Counted from the first letter of the stretch, positions 8,399 to 16,074 are shown. The stretch is 64,000 bases of DNA from Catelliglobosispora koreensis DSM 44566 (GCF_000379685.1 NZ_KB903261.1:434097-498096); one strand, 5' to 3'. Program-made: numbers and translations. The notes: generated by a model from the sequence alone, not told the origin.

Positions 8399-8854
8399 TC
8401 AGAAGGGCGGTTCGTCATCTTGCGGCGCGCTGGTCTTGCCGCTCGTCGTGGCCCATGGGTCGCCGCCTGCGGCGTCCACATCGGACTTGCGGGCCATCTT
8501 CATGACTTTGGCCTGCGCGTACTTGAGTGATGCCCCGATGTCTTCCACATCAAGCTGCATAGCGCTTCGCTTTTCGCCTTCCGGGGTTTCCCACCGGTTC
8601 AGGCGCAACCGGCCCGTCACGACCACACGGGAGCCGCGCTTTAGGGATTCAGCGATGTTCTCGCCCAGCTGCCGCCACGCTGAGCAGTTCATGAATAGTG
8701 CGTCGCCGTCCTTCCACTGACTAGAAGCCTGGTCGAACATGCGCGGGGTCGAGGCGACGGTGAACTTAGCCAGAGCCACACCGGTTGGGGTGTAACGCAA
8801 TTCGGGATCGTCGGTCAGGTTGCCCACGATGGTGAGCGTCGTTTCGTTCGCCAC
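8399..8854 (-). CDS. ssb: Single-stranded DNA-binding protein
   Basis: 151 residues with the OB fold of bacterial SSB (residues 1-110: [41 protein letters not shown]) and a shortened linker ending in the acidic tip DDEPPF, the usual site for partner proteins. AICEs often carry their own SSB; it probably coats DNA during replication or transfer. Flanked by junction hairpins on both sides. Confidence 0.95.
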   Translation of the reverse strand: MANETTLTIVGNLTDDPELRYTPTGVALAKFTVASTPRMFDQASSQWKDGDALFMNCSAWRQLGENIAESLKRGSRVVVTGRLRLNRWETPEGEKRSAMQLDVEDIGASLKYAQAKVMKMARKSDVDAAGGDPWATTSGKTSAPQDDEPPF

Positions 8855-8900
8855 GAGGATGCTCCTTCGCTATGGCCTGCCACGGTGGCGGCCAGCACGG

Positions 8901-8938
8901 GCGGGCCAAACGGTTGCAAGAGAGCAGGTTTGGCCCGC
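8901..8938. other. Junction hairpin upstream of ssb
   Basis: Perfect 11-bp stem GCGGGCCAAAC (8901-8911) with 8928-8938, upstream of the ssb ribosome site. The surrounding bases (CCACGGTGGCGGCCAGC) recur upstream of the next gene near 9177-9194, showing that the leader was duplicated. Confidence 0.75.
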
Positions 8939-8955
8939 CATGATGGCGGTCACTG

Positions 8956-9150
8956 TTAGATGCCTTCACGTAGGCGCCAAGCGATGTCGCATAGGTCGTT
9001 TTGCAGCTGCTCTAGCAGCTCTGCTGGGTCGCGGCGCTGGGTGACTGCGGTGTCAATCCAGCCGCTGATGGCTTCAAGCTGCTTGGCGGTGCGCTCGGCA
9101 AGGGTGCTGGTGTGGTTGGGGTTGTCGGGGCAGGCAAGGGCAGTTTTCAT
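8956..9150 (-). CDS. Small AICE protein (64 aa), unknown
   Basis: ATG at 9150 with GGAGCACC ahead. N-terminal MKTALACPDNPNH then an all-helical body rich in Leu, Gln and Glu. No family recognised. Lies between ssb and the Spd-like gene with hairpins on both sides. Confidence 0.55.
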   Translation of the reverse strand: MKTALACPDNPNHTSTLAERTAKQLEAISGWIDTAVTQRRDPAELLEQLQNDLCDIAWRLREGI

Positions 9151-9200
9151 CAGGGGTGCTCCTTCCCGTTGTGCCGCCACGATGGCGGCCAGCGCGGCGA

Positions 9201-9231
9201 GCCGAACCGGCACAGCGGCTCACGGTTCGGC
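9201..9231. other. Junction hairpin, spd to small-protein gene
   Basis: Perfect 9-bp stem GCCGAACCG (9201-9209) with 9223-9231, upstream of the ribosome site of the 64-aa gene; same plan as the hairpins at 8335 and 8901. Confidence 0.7.
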
Positions 9232-9259
9232 CCGCACGCTGGCAGTCCCGTACACGGGG

Positions 9260-10264
9260 TTACGCAGGAGAGGGGGCAAGCTCTGCCAGGGTTTCGCTGG
9301 CCTTGGGCCAGTACCGCTGCACCGTGCGCTCAGAGACGGCAAGCTTCGCGGCCACCTGAGCAGGCGTAGCTGACGGCATCTTCACGACCGCTTTGGCGAC
9401 ACGGTCAGCTGTCGTTGCCGTTTTGCTGGTTGCGGTGCGCGGCTTGGGTTTGGCGTCGGCGCTCGGCTTCGGTGCCGTCACTGCTGGCGCCAGCACGACC
9501 GGTGCCGGTGCGGTCAGTTCCGCGATCTGGTTGACCAGTGAGATACGCCGGTGTACTTCGGCGATCATTTCCGGGGTGGCCAGCAATGCCAGGCGGCGCA
9601 GCCGGTTCTCACGCATACGGCGCCATACTTTGCCGTGGTGGAGCTTGTGCGCTGTCGCCGTGAGGCGGCGGATCTGCCGCTCTGCGTGGACCTGGGAAAG
9701 GTCTGCGTCGGTCGGATCAATCAGGCCAAGGCTCACGCCGATACGCCGTGGCGTCCAGCGCCAGCTACCACGCTCTTGCCGCTTGCGTGGTGTTCCCTCA
9801 GGCTCGTCGGGCAGATACCGCGACATGACCACCGTGGCAGCCAGCAGCGGCAGCAAAATCCGTGCGGCGGCCTCAGCGAGGCTGTGTGCCGAGAGCGCCA
9901 CCACGACGCCCATCGGGACGGCGATACGCCACAGCAGACGCCCGTTAGGGCCAAGGTTGCCGTAGGTCTTCCAGTGCTCATGCGCCCTGGCAGCAATCGT
10001 GATGAGGACGGCCGCGCCGACACCAGAGACCACAAACGACATCAGGCGTGGCATGTTCATAGTCAGGGCGAGTTCGAAGACGCCCTGGGCTTCCCACAGC
10101 AGCACCAAAGGTGCGGCAATGTTTCCCGCGATCATCGATAGCTTGGTGCCGCGTGTCTTGCGCCGCAACAGAAGCAGCAGCACCAGGCCGAGCACGACAG
10201 CGGCGGGGATGCGCAGGGCGGGCCAGTTCGTCACCAGCCACGCCCACATGGTTTCGGGGTTCAT
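9260..10264 (-). CDS. Spd-like multi-pass membrane protein with C-terminal helix-turn-helix
   Basis: 334 residues. Four or so hydrophobic segments occupy residues 15-150 (first one AVVLGLVLLLLL). A basic cytoplasmic region follows, then a Pro/Ala/Lys linker and a C-terminal helix-turn-helix (TPAQVAAKLAVSERTVQRYW). Membrane proteins of this layout in AICEs and Streptomyces plasmids are linked to plasmid spread and DUF2637-type proteins. The HTH resembles sigma-like replication/spread proteins and suggests a membrane-DNA tether; that is inference. Overlaps the upstream gene by 4 bp. Confidence 0.7.
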   Translation of the reverse strand: MNPETMWAWLVTNWPALRIPAAVVLGLVLLLLLRRKTRGTKLSMIAGNIAAPLVLLWEAQGVFELALTMNMPRLMSFVVSGVGAAVLITIAARAHEHWKTYGNLGPNGRLLWRIAVPMGVVVALSAHSLAEAAARILLPLLAATVVMSRYLPDEPEGTPRKRQERGSWRWTPRRIGVSLGLIDPTDADLSQVHAERQIRRLTATAHKLHHGKVWRRMRENRLRRLALLATPEMIAEVHRRISLVNQIAELTAPAPVVLAPAVTAPKPSADAKPKPRTATSKTATTADRVAKAVVKMPSATPAQVAAKLAVSERTVQRYWPKASETLAELAPSPA

Positions 10265-10722
10265 TTGATGCCTCCCTTGTAGGGTGCGGCACGGTGCCCG
10301 GTCAGGTAGATACGAACCCTGCCGTCACGGCTCGGGTGGGGATCGGACACGTACGTGACGTTGAAGACGTGGTGAAGGATTTCGGCCGCATGCGTTGCGG
10401 CCGCAGGGTTGCTGATCAGCCGGAACTCGACCGGCGCACCGACCGGACGCAACGGAGCAGGCCCAGACTCGGCGACAGCCTCAGAGGTGGCTTGTGCCAT
10501 CCATTCCGGCAACTCCATCGGAGCAGGCTCGGCAGTGTCGGCCGGGCCGTAGATGAAGGCGAGCAGTGCGGCTTGTAGCCGGTCGGCGTCGGCGGGCGCT
10601 CCGTCGTAGAAGCTCATGATGTTCGGATAGCCAAACCGGGCAAGGACTTTCGCCACCTCAGCTGTCACACCGAACGAGAACCGGCTGTCAGCCACGTGAC
10701 GATCGAGAGGGAAGCGGCTCAT
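10261..10722 (-). CDS. AICE hypothetical protein (153 aa)
   Basis: No family recognised. Helical N-terminus, a Pro/Ala-rich middle (65-95) and a beta-rich C-terminus (EFRLISNPA, GRVRIYLTGH). Stop overlaps the Spd-like start by 4 bp, and its own start overlaps the stop of the DUF6284-like gene. A tightly coupled member of the transfer operon. Confidence 0.6.
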   Translation of the reverse strand: MSRFPLDRHVADSRFSFGVTAEVAKVLARFGYPNIMSFYDGAPADADRLQAALLAFIYGPADTAEPAPMELPEWMAQATSEAVAESGPAPLRPVGAPVEFRLISNPAAATHAAEILHHVFNVTYVSDPHPSRDGRVRIYLTGHRAAPYKGGIK

Positions 10723-10991
10723 CAGGCCACCGCCGCAAGGACGGGGGCCACAGGTGCGGCGGGGATGAGGTTAGCCGCGGTGAGGTCGAGCAGGTCGCGC
10801 AGCGCGTTGAGCCTGCGGTGTTCGGCACGGCGCAAACGGCGCCAGTCCAGCTCAGTCGGCCCGTTCGGTGCGGTCAGAAGCCGGATTTCGGCATCCACGA
10901 TGTCTAGCTCCGCTTCAATGAGCGGCCACTCAAGCTCGATAGCGGCCAACTCCGCGTCGGAGGGGCCAGACAGTTCATGCAGGGATTTCAT
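10722..10991 (-). CDS. DUF6284 family small protein
   Basis: 89 residues; the EL-x-x-IE-x-EWPLIEAELDIVDAEI helix and the TELDWRRLRRAEHRRLNALR helix are the hallmark of DUF6284 proteins carried by AICEs and actinomycete plasmids. Probably a helical hairpin. Function unknown. Confidence 0.7.
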   Translation of the reverse strand: MKSLHELSGPSDAELAAIELEWPLIEAELDIVDAEIRLLTAPNGPTELDWRRLRRAEHRRLNALRDLLDLTAANLIPAAPVAPVLAAVA

Positions 10992-10999
10992 GAGAAGTC

Positions 11000-11179
11000 T
11001 CAGTTCCTTCCACGACGCTGCGTACCAGGGCCAGAACGGCGCGGCTTACGCGCGCCAGAACAGCTTGGGCAGCGATCCTCAGTGGCAGACGTGGCGAACA
11101 GCGCGCCACATTCGCAGGTCCGGTACACGGACGACTTGCGGCACGTAATCCGCACAGCCGAAGCGACGGATGAGACCAT
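11000..11179 (-). CDS. Small zinc-ribbon protein (59 aa)
   Basis: ATG at 11179, 8 nt after GGAAGAGG (a GTG at 11188 is less likely). CxC (CEC) and CPSC about 17 residues apart form a candidate zinc ribbon, followed by a basic tail. First gene of the leftward operon. Function unknown. Confidence 0.55.
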   Translation of the reverse strand: MVSSVASAVRITCRKSSVYRTCECGALFATSATEDRCPSCSGARKPRRSGPGTQRRGRN

Positions 11180-11215
11180 GGCAAACACCTCTTCCTTAAT
11201 GGGGAGACAGGGAAG

Positions 11216-11258
11216 CCAGGGCGCGGCACATTGGTTCGCGAGGCCAGCCGCGCCTTGG
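11216..11258. other. Hairpin in the leader of the leftward operon
   Basis: 12-bp stem 11216-11227 with 11247-11258 (one G-U pair), 37 bp upstream of the zinc-ribbon gene. Fifth in the series of operon hairpins. Confidence 0.65.
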
Positions 11259-11305
11259 CGAAAGAGAAACAGAAGGTCAGCCAGCTAGAACGCTGGCCAA
11301 AACCG

Positions 11306-11388
11306 CTCCCGCACAGGGATTCGAACCCTTACCACGGCCCACCAGTGGAACTGGCCGCGTATGCGGGAACCCCGGTAGCCAACCGGGG
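11306..11388 (-). ncRNA. tRNA-like structure lacking a D-arm, with adjacent hairpin
   Basis: On the minus strand 11368-11306 folds as a 7-bp acceptor stem (TCCCGCA with TGCGGGA), a T-arm with canonical loop TTCGAAT, and one discriminator-like base. Only about 32 nt separate acceptor and T-arm, enough for a single 7-bp arm (CGCGGCC/GGCCGTG) in place of D- and anticodon arms; no anticodon or encoded CCA is evident. A 7-bp hairpin (ACCGGGG/CCCCGGT, 11370-11388) directly precedes it. It could be a tRNA mimic in the operon leader or a remnant. The rest of the 567-bp gap 11180-11746 holds only the GntR operators. Confidence 0.55.
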
Positions 11389-11641
11389 GCTCACAGCTTG
11401 ATCCAGAGTTCCGCCTGCCACCGCACTTGGCCGTTCCGGTGGGGAGTGCACTTACGCATCAACCGCCTAATGGTTCGCGGCCACACACGCCTTGTGGATA
11501 CACCCACCATCACGCACCTCGCAGTGAAGGAATCGCCCTGTCACTTGCCGCTCAGGACCGCCAATGGGCTTGCCCTGACCTAGGAGTTTTCGTATGTCGC
11601 TGTGAAGTTTTCAAAGAACCGGCCTAGCTGTATGTCTGTCG

Positions 11642-11655
11642 GTCTGTATGCAGAC
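11642..11655. promoter_or_regulatory. GntR operator, copy 1
   Basis: GTCTGTATGCAGAC, an inverted repeat GTCTG-N4-CAGAC, identical to copy 2 at 11705 and extended by CCTnCA in both. Confidence 0.75.
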
Positions 11656-11704
11656 CTACAAGCATGCACAGAGGCTAAGCCCACGATTGGGTCGATGTCA
11701 ACAC

Positions 11705-11718
11705 GTCTGTATGCAGAC
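11705..11718. promoter_or_regulatory. GntR operator, copy 2
   Basis: Second GTCTGTATGCAGAC, 63 bp from the first and 28 bp before the GntR start codon, so bound repressor would cover the promoter. Twin operators fit KorSA-type autoregulation or DNA looping. Confidence 0.75.
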
Positions 11719-11746
11719 CTTCAAAGTGGCAGGTAAGGTGTTGTGC

Positions 11747-12523
11747 ATGAGTGCCGCAGGGGGTTTCACAGACGCACGTCCGCTACAGGTGCGGATCGCA
11801 GACGACATTCGAATGAAGATCGAGACGGGTCGGCTGGCGCCAGGTGAGCAGCTTTCGACTCTCGATCAAATCGCTAACGAGTACGGCACAAGCTTGGCCG
11901 CAGTCAGGAAGGCCTTAGATCTGCTTCGCCAGCAAGGTCTCGTGGTGACTGTGCAAGGCAAGGGGTCGTACGTGCGGGAACGACCGTCCACAAGGCGACG
12001 GGGTATCGACCGTTACTCCCGGAGCACTTGGGCGCAGGGAAAGGCGCTGCACACTGCTGAAGCCGAATCGCAGGGACGGAGCGCGGGCCAACAGCTACGC
12101 GAACTCGCGGAAGTTCCCGCTCCCGCAGTTGTGGCAGACCAATTTGGAATTCCCGAAGGCACCCCCGTTTGGGTCCGTCGCCGCACGACCTTCATCGACA
12201 ATCGGCCGAATCAGCTAGCGGACTCGTACTACGAACTCGATGTTGTTCGGGGAACACGGATTCAGGAGGAAAACACTGGCCCTGGCGGCGGCTTCGCCCG
12301 GCTGGAGGAAGCGGGTCACAGACTCGATCGCATCCGTGAGGAGCTGGCCGTTCGCATGCCAACGGGTCCGGAATCTGTGGCTCTGCGATTGCCCGCAGGA
12401 ACTCCGGTCGTTGATTTGGTTCGGACCACTTACGACGTAAAGGGCCGCGCAGTAGAGGTGATGCTGGCAACGCTGGCGGGGGACATGGTCGGCTTCGCTT
12501 ACGAATTCCCAATCCCTGACTAG
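11747..12523 (+). CDS. GntR/HutC-family regulator, KorSA-like
   Basis: 258 residues from ATG at 11747 behind AGGTAAGG. N-terminal winged helix (residues about 8-75, with GRLAPGEQLSTLDQIANEYGTSLAAVRKAL and GLVVTVQGKGSYV) and a C-terminal UTRA domain (about 95-255). In AICEs such proteins (KorSA of pSAM2) keep transfer and replication silent. The twin operators upstream support autorepression. An in-frame ATG at 11648 would put operator 2 inside the gene and is rejected. The PP2C gene follows after 16 bp. Confidence 0.9.
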   Translation: MSAAGGFTDARPLQVRIADDIRMKIETGRLAPGEQLSTLDQIANEYGTSLAAVRKALDLLRQQGLVVTVQGKGSYVRERPSTRRRGIDRYSRSTWAQGKALHTAEAESQGRSAGQQLRELAEVPAPAVVADQFGIPEGTPVWVRRRTTFIDNRPNQLADSYYELDVVRGTRIQEENTGPGGGFARLEEAGHRLDRIREELAVRMPTGPESVALRLPAGTPVVDLVRTTYDVKGRAVEVMLATLAGDMVGFAYEFPIPD

Positions 12524-12539
12524 GTAAGAAGGCTTTCGA

Positions 12540-13331
12540 ATGTTCGAGACATACGCGGTAACCGAGGCTGCCCCTGGTCGGCCGAATGAGGACTTCTACT
12601 TAGCCTCCGGAGAATGGCTGATCGTCATGGACGGCGTCGCTCCGACGCCAGGGCAGGCAAACGGCTGCACACATGGCGTTCGATGGTTCGTTAATCACTT
12701 GGGCGCTGAGCTTGCGGCCTCCCTGTCAAACGCGTCCGACAGCGCACCGTTGGAGCAGCTGCTAGCGGAAGCGATCGGACACACTGCAACGCTGCACGGG
12801 CCGGAATGCGATCTTTCAACCCCGTTGACTCCCGCTGCCACAGTCGGCATCGTTCGGCAGACGAGCACTAGCCTCGACTGGTTGGTCCTGGGCGACGTAA
12901 CCGTTGCGTGGCTTAGTAAAGACGATTCGCCCGGCTCTGTTACGGACGACAGACTTGAGCACCTGCCCAACGCACCTATCGTCATTAGCGACGTTCGACG
13001 GTATGACCCTGAATTCGTGATGAAGGTGCGGAACCGTCCCGGAGGATTTTGGGTCGCAGCATCAGAATCTGACGCGGCAAACGAAGCTCTGACGGGCTCT
13101 TTCGCCCTAGCCGACATCGTCACCATTGGGGTCTTTACCGATGGCCTCAGTCGGCTCGCCGAGCGTTACGGTCGGTCCTGGTTGGACATTTTCGCCTTGG
13201 CCGCTTCCAAAGGTATGCATTCCCTGGTCGCAGATGTGCGAGCAGCTGAAATCGCCGACCCAGACCCGACACGGTGGCGCGGCAAGACACACGACGATGC
13301 CACCGGGATTATCTGGCGCCGGATTAGCTGA
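12540..13331 (+). CDS. PP2C-like protein phosphatase
   Basis: 263 residues. Metal-binding signature residues are in place: NEDF (16-19), VMDG (29-32), FTDGL near 200 and DDATGI near 255, as in PPM/PP2C Ser/Thr phosphatases. No sensor or membrane part. Cotranscribed with the KorSA-like regulator (16-bp gap), so it may relay a host phosphorylation signal to the element's switch; that is inference. No kinase gene is visible in the element. Confidence 0.82.
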   Translation: MFETYAVTEAAPGRPNEDFYLASGEWLIVMDGVAPTPGQANGCTHGVRWFVNHLGAELAASLSNASDSAPLEQLLAEAIGHTATLHGPECDLSTPLTPAATVGIVRQTSTSLDWLVLGDVTVAWLSKDDSPGSVTDDRLEHLPNAPIVISDVRRYDPEFVMKVRNRPGGFWVAASESDAANEALTGSFALADIVTIGVFTDGLSRLAERYGRSWLDIFALAASKGMHSLVADVRAAEIADPDPTRWRGKTHDDATGIIWRRIS

Positions 13332-13391
13332 TCTGGTCGTGATTGAGACATGCCTCTAGCTCGGCTGGGTCGTCTTCTGAACCTGTGGTTT

Positions 13392-13586
13392 CTAGTCGCG
13401 GTAGTCGTGGTAGGCGATGGCGGCGATCTCCTGGGCGGTGTGGTTGAAGATGAAGTCCCAGCCGACATCGAGCAGCATCTCAGTGAAGATCTCGCGTGCC
13501 TGGTCTTGGGTGAGGCTGTACTTGGCCACCATGACCGCGAGGGTCGCGGCTTCACGGATCACGTAGAAGCTCGTACCGGAGACCAT
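13392..13586 (-). CDS. Small unknown protein, paralog of the gene at 27450
   Basis: 64 residues from ATG at 13586. It shares SFYVxREAAT, the EMLLDVGWDFIFN core and AAIAYxDYR end with the chromosomal protein at 27450-27644. All-helical, family not recognised. Its presence inside the AICE and outside it suggests capture from, or donation to, the host. Confidence 0.7.
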   Translation of the reverse strand: MVSGTSFYVIREAATLAVMVAKYSLTQDQAREIFTEMLLDVGWDFIFNHTAQEIAAIAYHDYRD

Positions 13587-13710
13587 GGCCTGACCGTAGT
13601 GATCCACTTGGGGGAGCTGGCTACAGCCGAACGGCTAAACCTCACCGCGTTTGACCTGCGATGATGCGTTGCTCTAGCTGGCTTAGCTGCTGATCTGCAT
13701 ACTCGCCAAG

Positions 13711-13911
13711 GTGATGATCTGTACGTGCTGCGGCCAGTGGCGGGTGGAGACCATCGTGATCTCCGTTCCCCGCTACGGTGCACGTCAGCGGCTGCGGATC
13801 ACCAACGGACGCCACTACGTCGGGGATTTCGCCAACCCGCACGAGGTCGCCGCGGTGCTCGCCCAAAACGGTGTGCTGGACCGGATGACCGAGGTTGAAA
13901 AGCCCTGCTAG
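13711..13911 (+). CDS. Small CxxC protein (66 aa), unknown
   Basis: ATG at 13711 or 13714 preceded by AAGGTG. N-terminal CTCCGQW could bind zinc or iron; then short beta strands (ETIVISVPRYG, RLRITNGRHYVG) and a helical end. Its stop overlaps the convergent ImuA'-like gene by 4 bp. No family recognised. Confidence 0.5.
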   Translation: MMICTCCGQWRVETIVISVPRYGARQRLRITNGRHYVGDFANPHEVAAVLAQNGVLDRMTEVEKPC

Positions 13912-14630
13912 GCAACATCTTTCACGACGCGCAGCGCCGGGCGCTGAGCCTCGGCAGCCTGTGGTGGGCGCCAGTCACGCGGGACATGCAGGGTCACCTG
14001 GCGGGGCTGGCTGGCGCTGCCTTTGCCTTGTGACTGGGCTTGGATCACGCACCCTTGCAGACGGCCGCGCCCGTGGTTGAGGCCGAACCAGGTCTGCTGG
14101 GTCGTGCGCAACATCAGATCGGCGCCGGGCCACATGCCCGGCTCGGAGCAGTGCACCAACAGCACGCTTTCCCGTGCCCGTAGGCGGGCTGAGATTCGTG
14201 CTGCCTCACCAGGTTTGACCGGCGCGGCCGGGGCGAACGCCACGAGGTCGAACCCGTCAATCATCGTGGTCACCACTTCCAGCCACAGATCGCGCGGGTA
14301 AGGGACCATGACCATACGGTCTAAGACGATGCCTTGTTCTTTGGCCGCCATCACGCCAAGCCACGGCATGCCAACGAATCCCACCCACGAACCTGCCTGC
14401 GTCGCCTCACCCAAAGCCGCATACATCAGATACAGCGAGCCGAGAGAACGCTCGATGACCACGGTGGATCCACGGCGCAAACCCTGACCAGGAAACAGAT
14501 GCCGCAACTCCGGGATCACCGGCAGCGCCTTATCCGTCGCGAGGCCAGCCGCGGGCGAGGCGAGATCACTCGCCCGCTTCACACCCGGCACCGCTAACGG
14601 CTTACCCACGCCATCCAGGCTATCGAACAT
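13908..14630 (-). CDS. ImuA'-like RecA-fold protein
   Basis: 240 residues from ATG at 14630 (a start at 14678 would give 256). The ALPVIPELRHLFPGQGLRRGSTVVIE segment matches the entry to the RecA-like core of actinomycete ImuA'; the usual Walker A Gly-Lys is missing, as is typical of that family. A hydrophobic central sheet and a QVTLHVPRDWRPP end follow. ImuA' normally works with ImuB and DnaE2 in SOS mutagenesis, but neither partner is adjacent here. The start codon lies inside a perfect SOS box. Confidence 0.65.
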   Translation of the reverse strand: MFDSLDGVGKPLAVPGVKRASDLASPAAGLATDKALPVIPELRHLFPGQGLRRGSTVVIERSLGSLYLMYAALGEATQAGSWVGFVGMPWLGVMAAKEQGIVLDRMVMVPYPRDLWLEVVTTMIDGFDLVAFAPAAPVKPGEAARISARLRARESVLLVHCSEPGMWPGADLMLRTTQQTWFGLNHGRGRLQGCVIQAQSQGKGSASQPRQVTLHVPRDWRPPQAAEAQRPALRVVKDVA

Positions 14631-14638
14631 AGGTTCGA
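14623..14638. promoter_or_regulatory. LexA (SOS) box over the ImuA'-like start
   Basis: TCGAACATAGGTTCGA: perfect actinomycete SOS palindrome TCGAAC-N4-GTTCGA. On the minus strand the ATG at 14630 is inside it, implying a leaderless or nearly leaderless LexA-repressed transcript. Confidence 0.75.
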
Positions 14639-14938
14639 ACTTGTGAGAGGCTGTGCCAGCCTCTAGCGTCAGCTGCAAGCTGTGCCCAAATCCAGTACCT
14701 ACTGGCGCAAAGCGCCGCCAGAAATGCGAGCGAACGTTTAATCAAAGCGAACGCCTCAGCTCGGCGGCCGGTAATCCGGCTCAGACCAGGCTTGTGCGAA
14801 TTGAGCCAGAACTCCAGACTGCTCAGTTTGCCCCGAAACCTAAGGTTTCGTATTCTTCGAACCTGCGTGCGACACCCTGTGGCGCCCATCACGTAGCGTG
14901 GCCAACGTCGCGCTTATCGAAAGTTCGTCAAGAATCTT

Positions 14939-15078
14939 TTTTCCACAGCATGACGATCGAAAAATTGCAGGTCGGCGCTCTATCCACATTGTTAAGGATG
15001 TGGTTGTCCACATTCTATGCACAGATTATCCAGCGTTATCCACACCTTTTCCACACGTTGTCCACACCTCTGTCCACA
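14939..15078 (+). other. Array of DnaA boxes
   Basis: Nine DnaA-box-like 9-mers, all on the plus strand: 14939 TTTTCCACA, 14980 CTATCCACA, 15004 TTGTCCACA, 15015 CTATGCACA, 15026 TTATCCAGC, 15036 TTATCCACA (E. coli consensus), 15047 TTTTCCACA, 15058 TTGTCCACA (actinomycete consensus), 15070 CTGTCCACA. The last seven are spaced 10-12 bp, one helical turn. An A/T-rich stretch lies around 14920-14970. No dnaA or dnaN is nearby, so this is an ectopic DnaA-binding site or an element origin. The 721-bp gap 14631-15351 holds no convincing gene. Confidence 0.8.
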
Positions 15079-15351
15079 TGAAGTCCTGGCTTTGAGGATT
15101 TACGAGGTGTACGGTCCCATCTTGGTCGGAGCAGGCGTCCGATCTGGACTGATGCAAATGAGTGAGTATTGCTCTGCGTAGCTGGGGTGCGGCGGCCGCG
15201 CGATGATCTTCGGTAACGAACTTTCAATTCCAATTAGCATCTAAACGGACTAATTGGGTATCCCTTCGAGCAATTGATCGGGAGATCGATGCACCGTCAC
15301 CATGGGATGATGGGGGTTGAGCTTTCGCCACCTGGAAGGGCGTGGTGAATC

Positions 15352-16074
15352 TTGGCACCCACGAACGACACCCGCCACCTCGGTCCAGACGATGAATGGC
15401 CTGATCATCCGAAATCATGGTTCCGAGACGCGTTAGCGGAAGCCAAGGCCGCTGGCTGGGTATTGATCAAGTTCAGCGGCTACAGCTTCGGTCTGGCCGC
15501 TTGTAAAGACCCCTACGGTGATGAGCCACATTGTGAGTTCCCAATCTTCAAAACTGGCAAGGCCGGAGAATCGGCCGCTAGGGAACTTCAAACCAAGATT
15601 CGAAATTGCACCCACGCCGCCGACGGCGGGACCGTCGGCAGGGCGGCGCAGATGGTCGAAAAGGCCGAACGACTTACGGATGCCGCTGAGTCCCTCCTCA
15701 ACAGGGATGAGTCGTTAGATCGTTCGAGCAAGACTTTGTTGAGAGTCGAGGAGTTGCTTGAGCAGGCCAATTTCCGGGCGGATGAGAGTGCCGAGATCCT
15801 TGAGCAAGCCATGGAGATCGAGGCGGCAGCGCAGGCCCTAGGTGAAGAGGCTTTTGCATTCGAGACTGACGCTAGGGAGAAACTGGCAGAAGCCGAGGTA
15901 GCAAGTGACCTTCCGTTAGCGGCCGTCGTGGATGTGGCCGAAGGCGTCGCCGACGCCGCCAAACAGAAGGTGAAACTCCTTACGCAGCGGAGCCCAAGGC
16001 GTCTTCTCATGGCACGGCTTTCGCAGATCAAGGATCGGATCCGAGAGATTCGTGCCCATTTGGGCGGCCTATAA
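15352..16074 (+). CDS. HicA-like domain fused to a long coiled coil
   Basis: 240 residues, TTG start at 15352 (the frame is closed just upstream; GGAAGGG precedes it). Residues about 22-90 follow the pattern of actinomycete HicA-like proteins: DALAEAKAAGW, SGYSFG, an I/F-x-T strand and an ESAARELQTKIRNCTH end. HicA toxins are mRNA interferases with a catalytic His; here Tyr44 sits at the position I would expect for it. Residues about 95-240 are almost entirely helical, heptad-rich and Glu/Ala-rich. Upstream of the HTH and SecB-like genes. Confidence 0.65.
   Translation: MAPTNDTRHLGPDDEWPDHPKSWFRDALAEAKAAGWVLIKFSGYSFGLAACKDPYGDEPHCEFPIFKTGKAGESAARELQTKIRNCTHAADGGTVGRAAQMVEKAERLTDAAESLLNRDESLDRSSKTLLRVEELLEQANFRADESAEILEQAMEIEAAAQALGEEAFAFETDAREKLAEAEVASDLPLAAVVDVAEGVADAAKQKVKLLTQRSPRRLLMARLSQIKDRIREIRAHLGGL

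Noticed and set aside
14939-15078. Chromosomal oriC
   Set aside because: DnaA boxes are dense, but dnaA, dnaN, recF and gyr genes are missing and the site lies between mobile-element genes; kept as an ectopic DnaA array.
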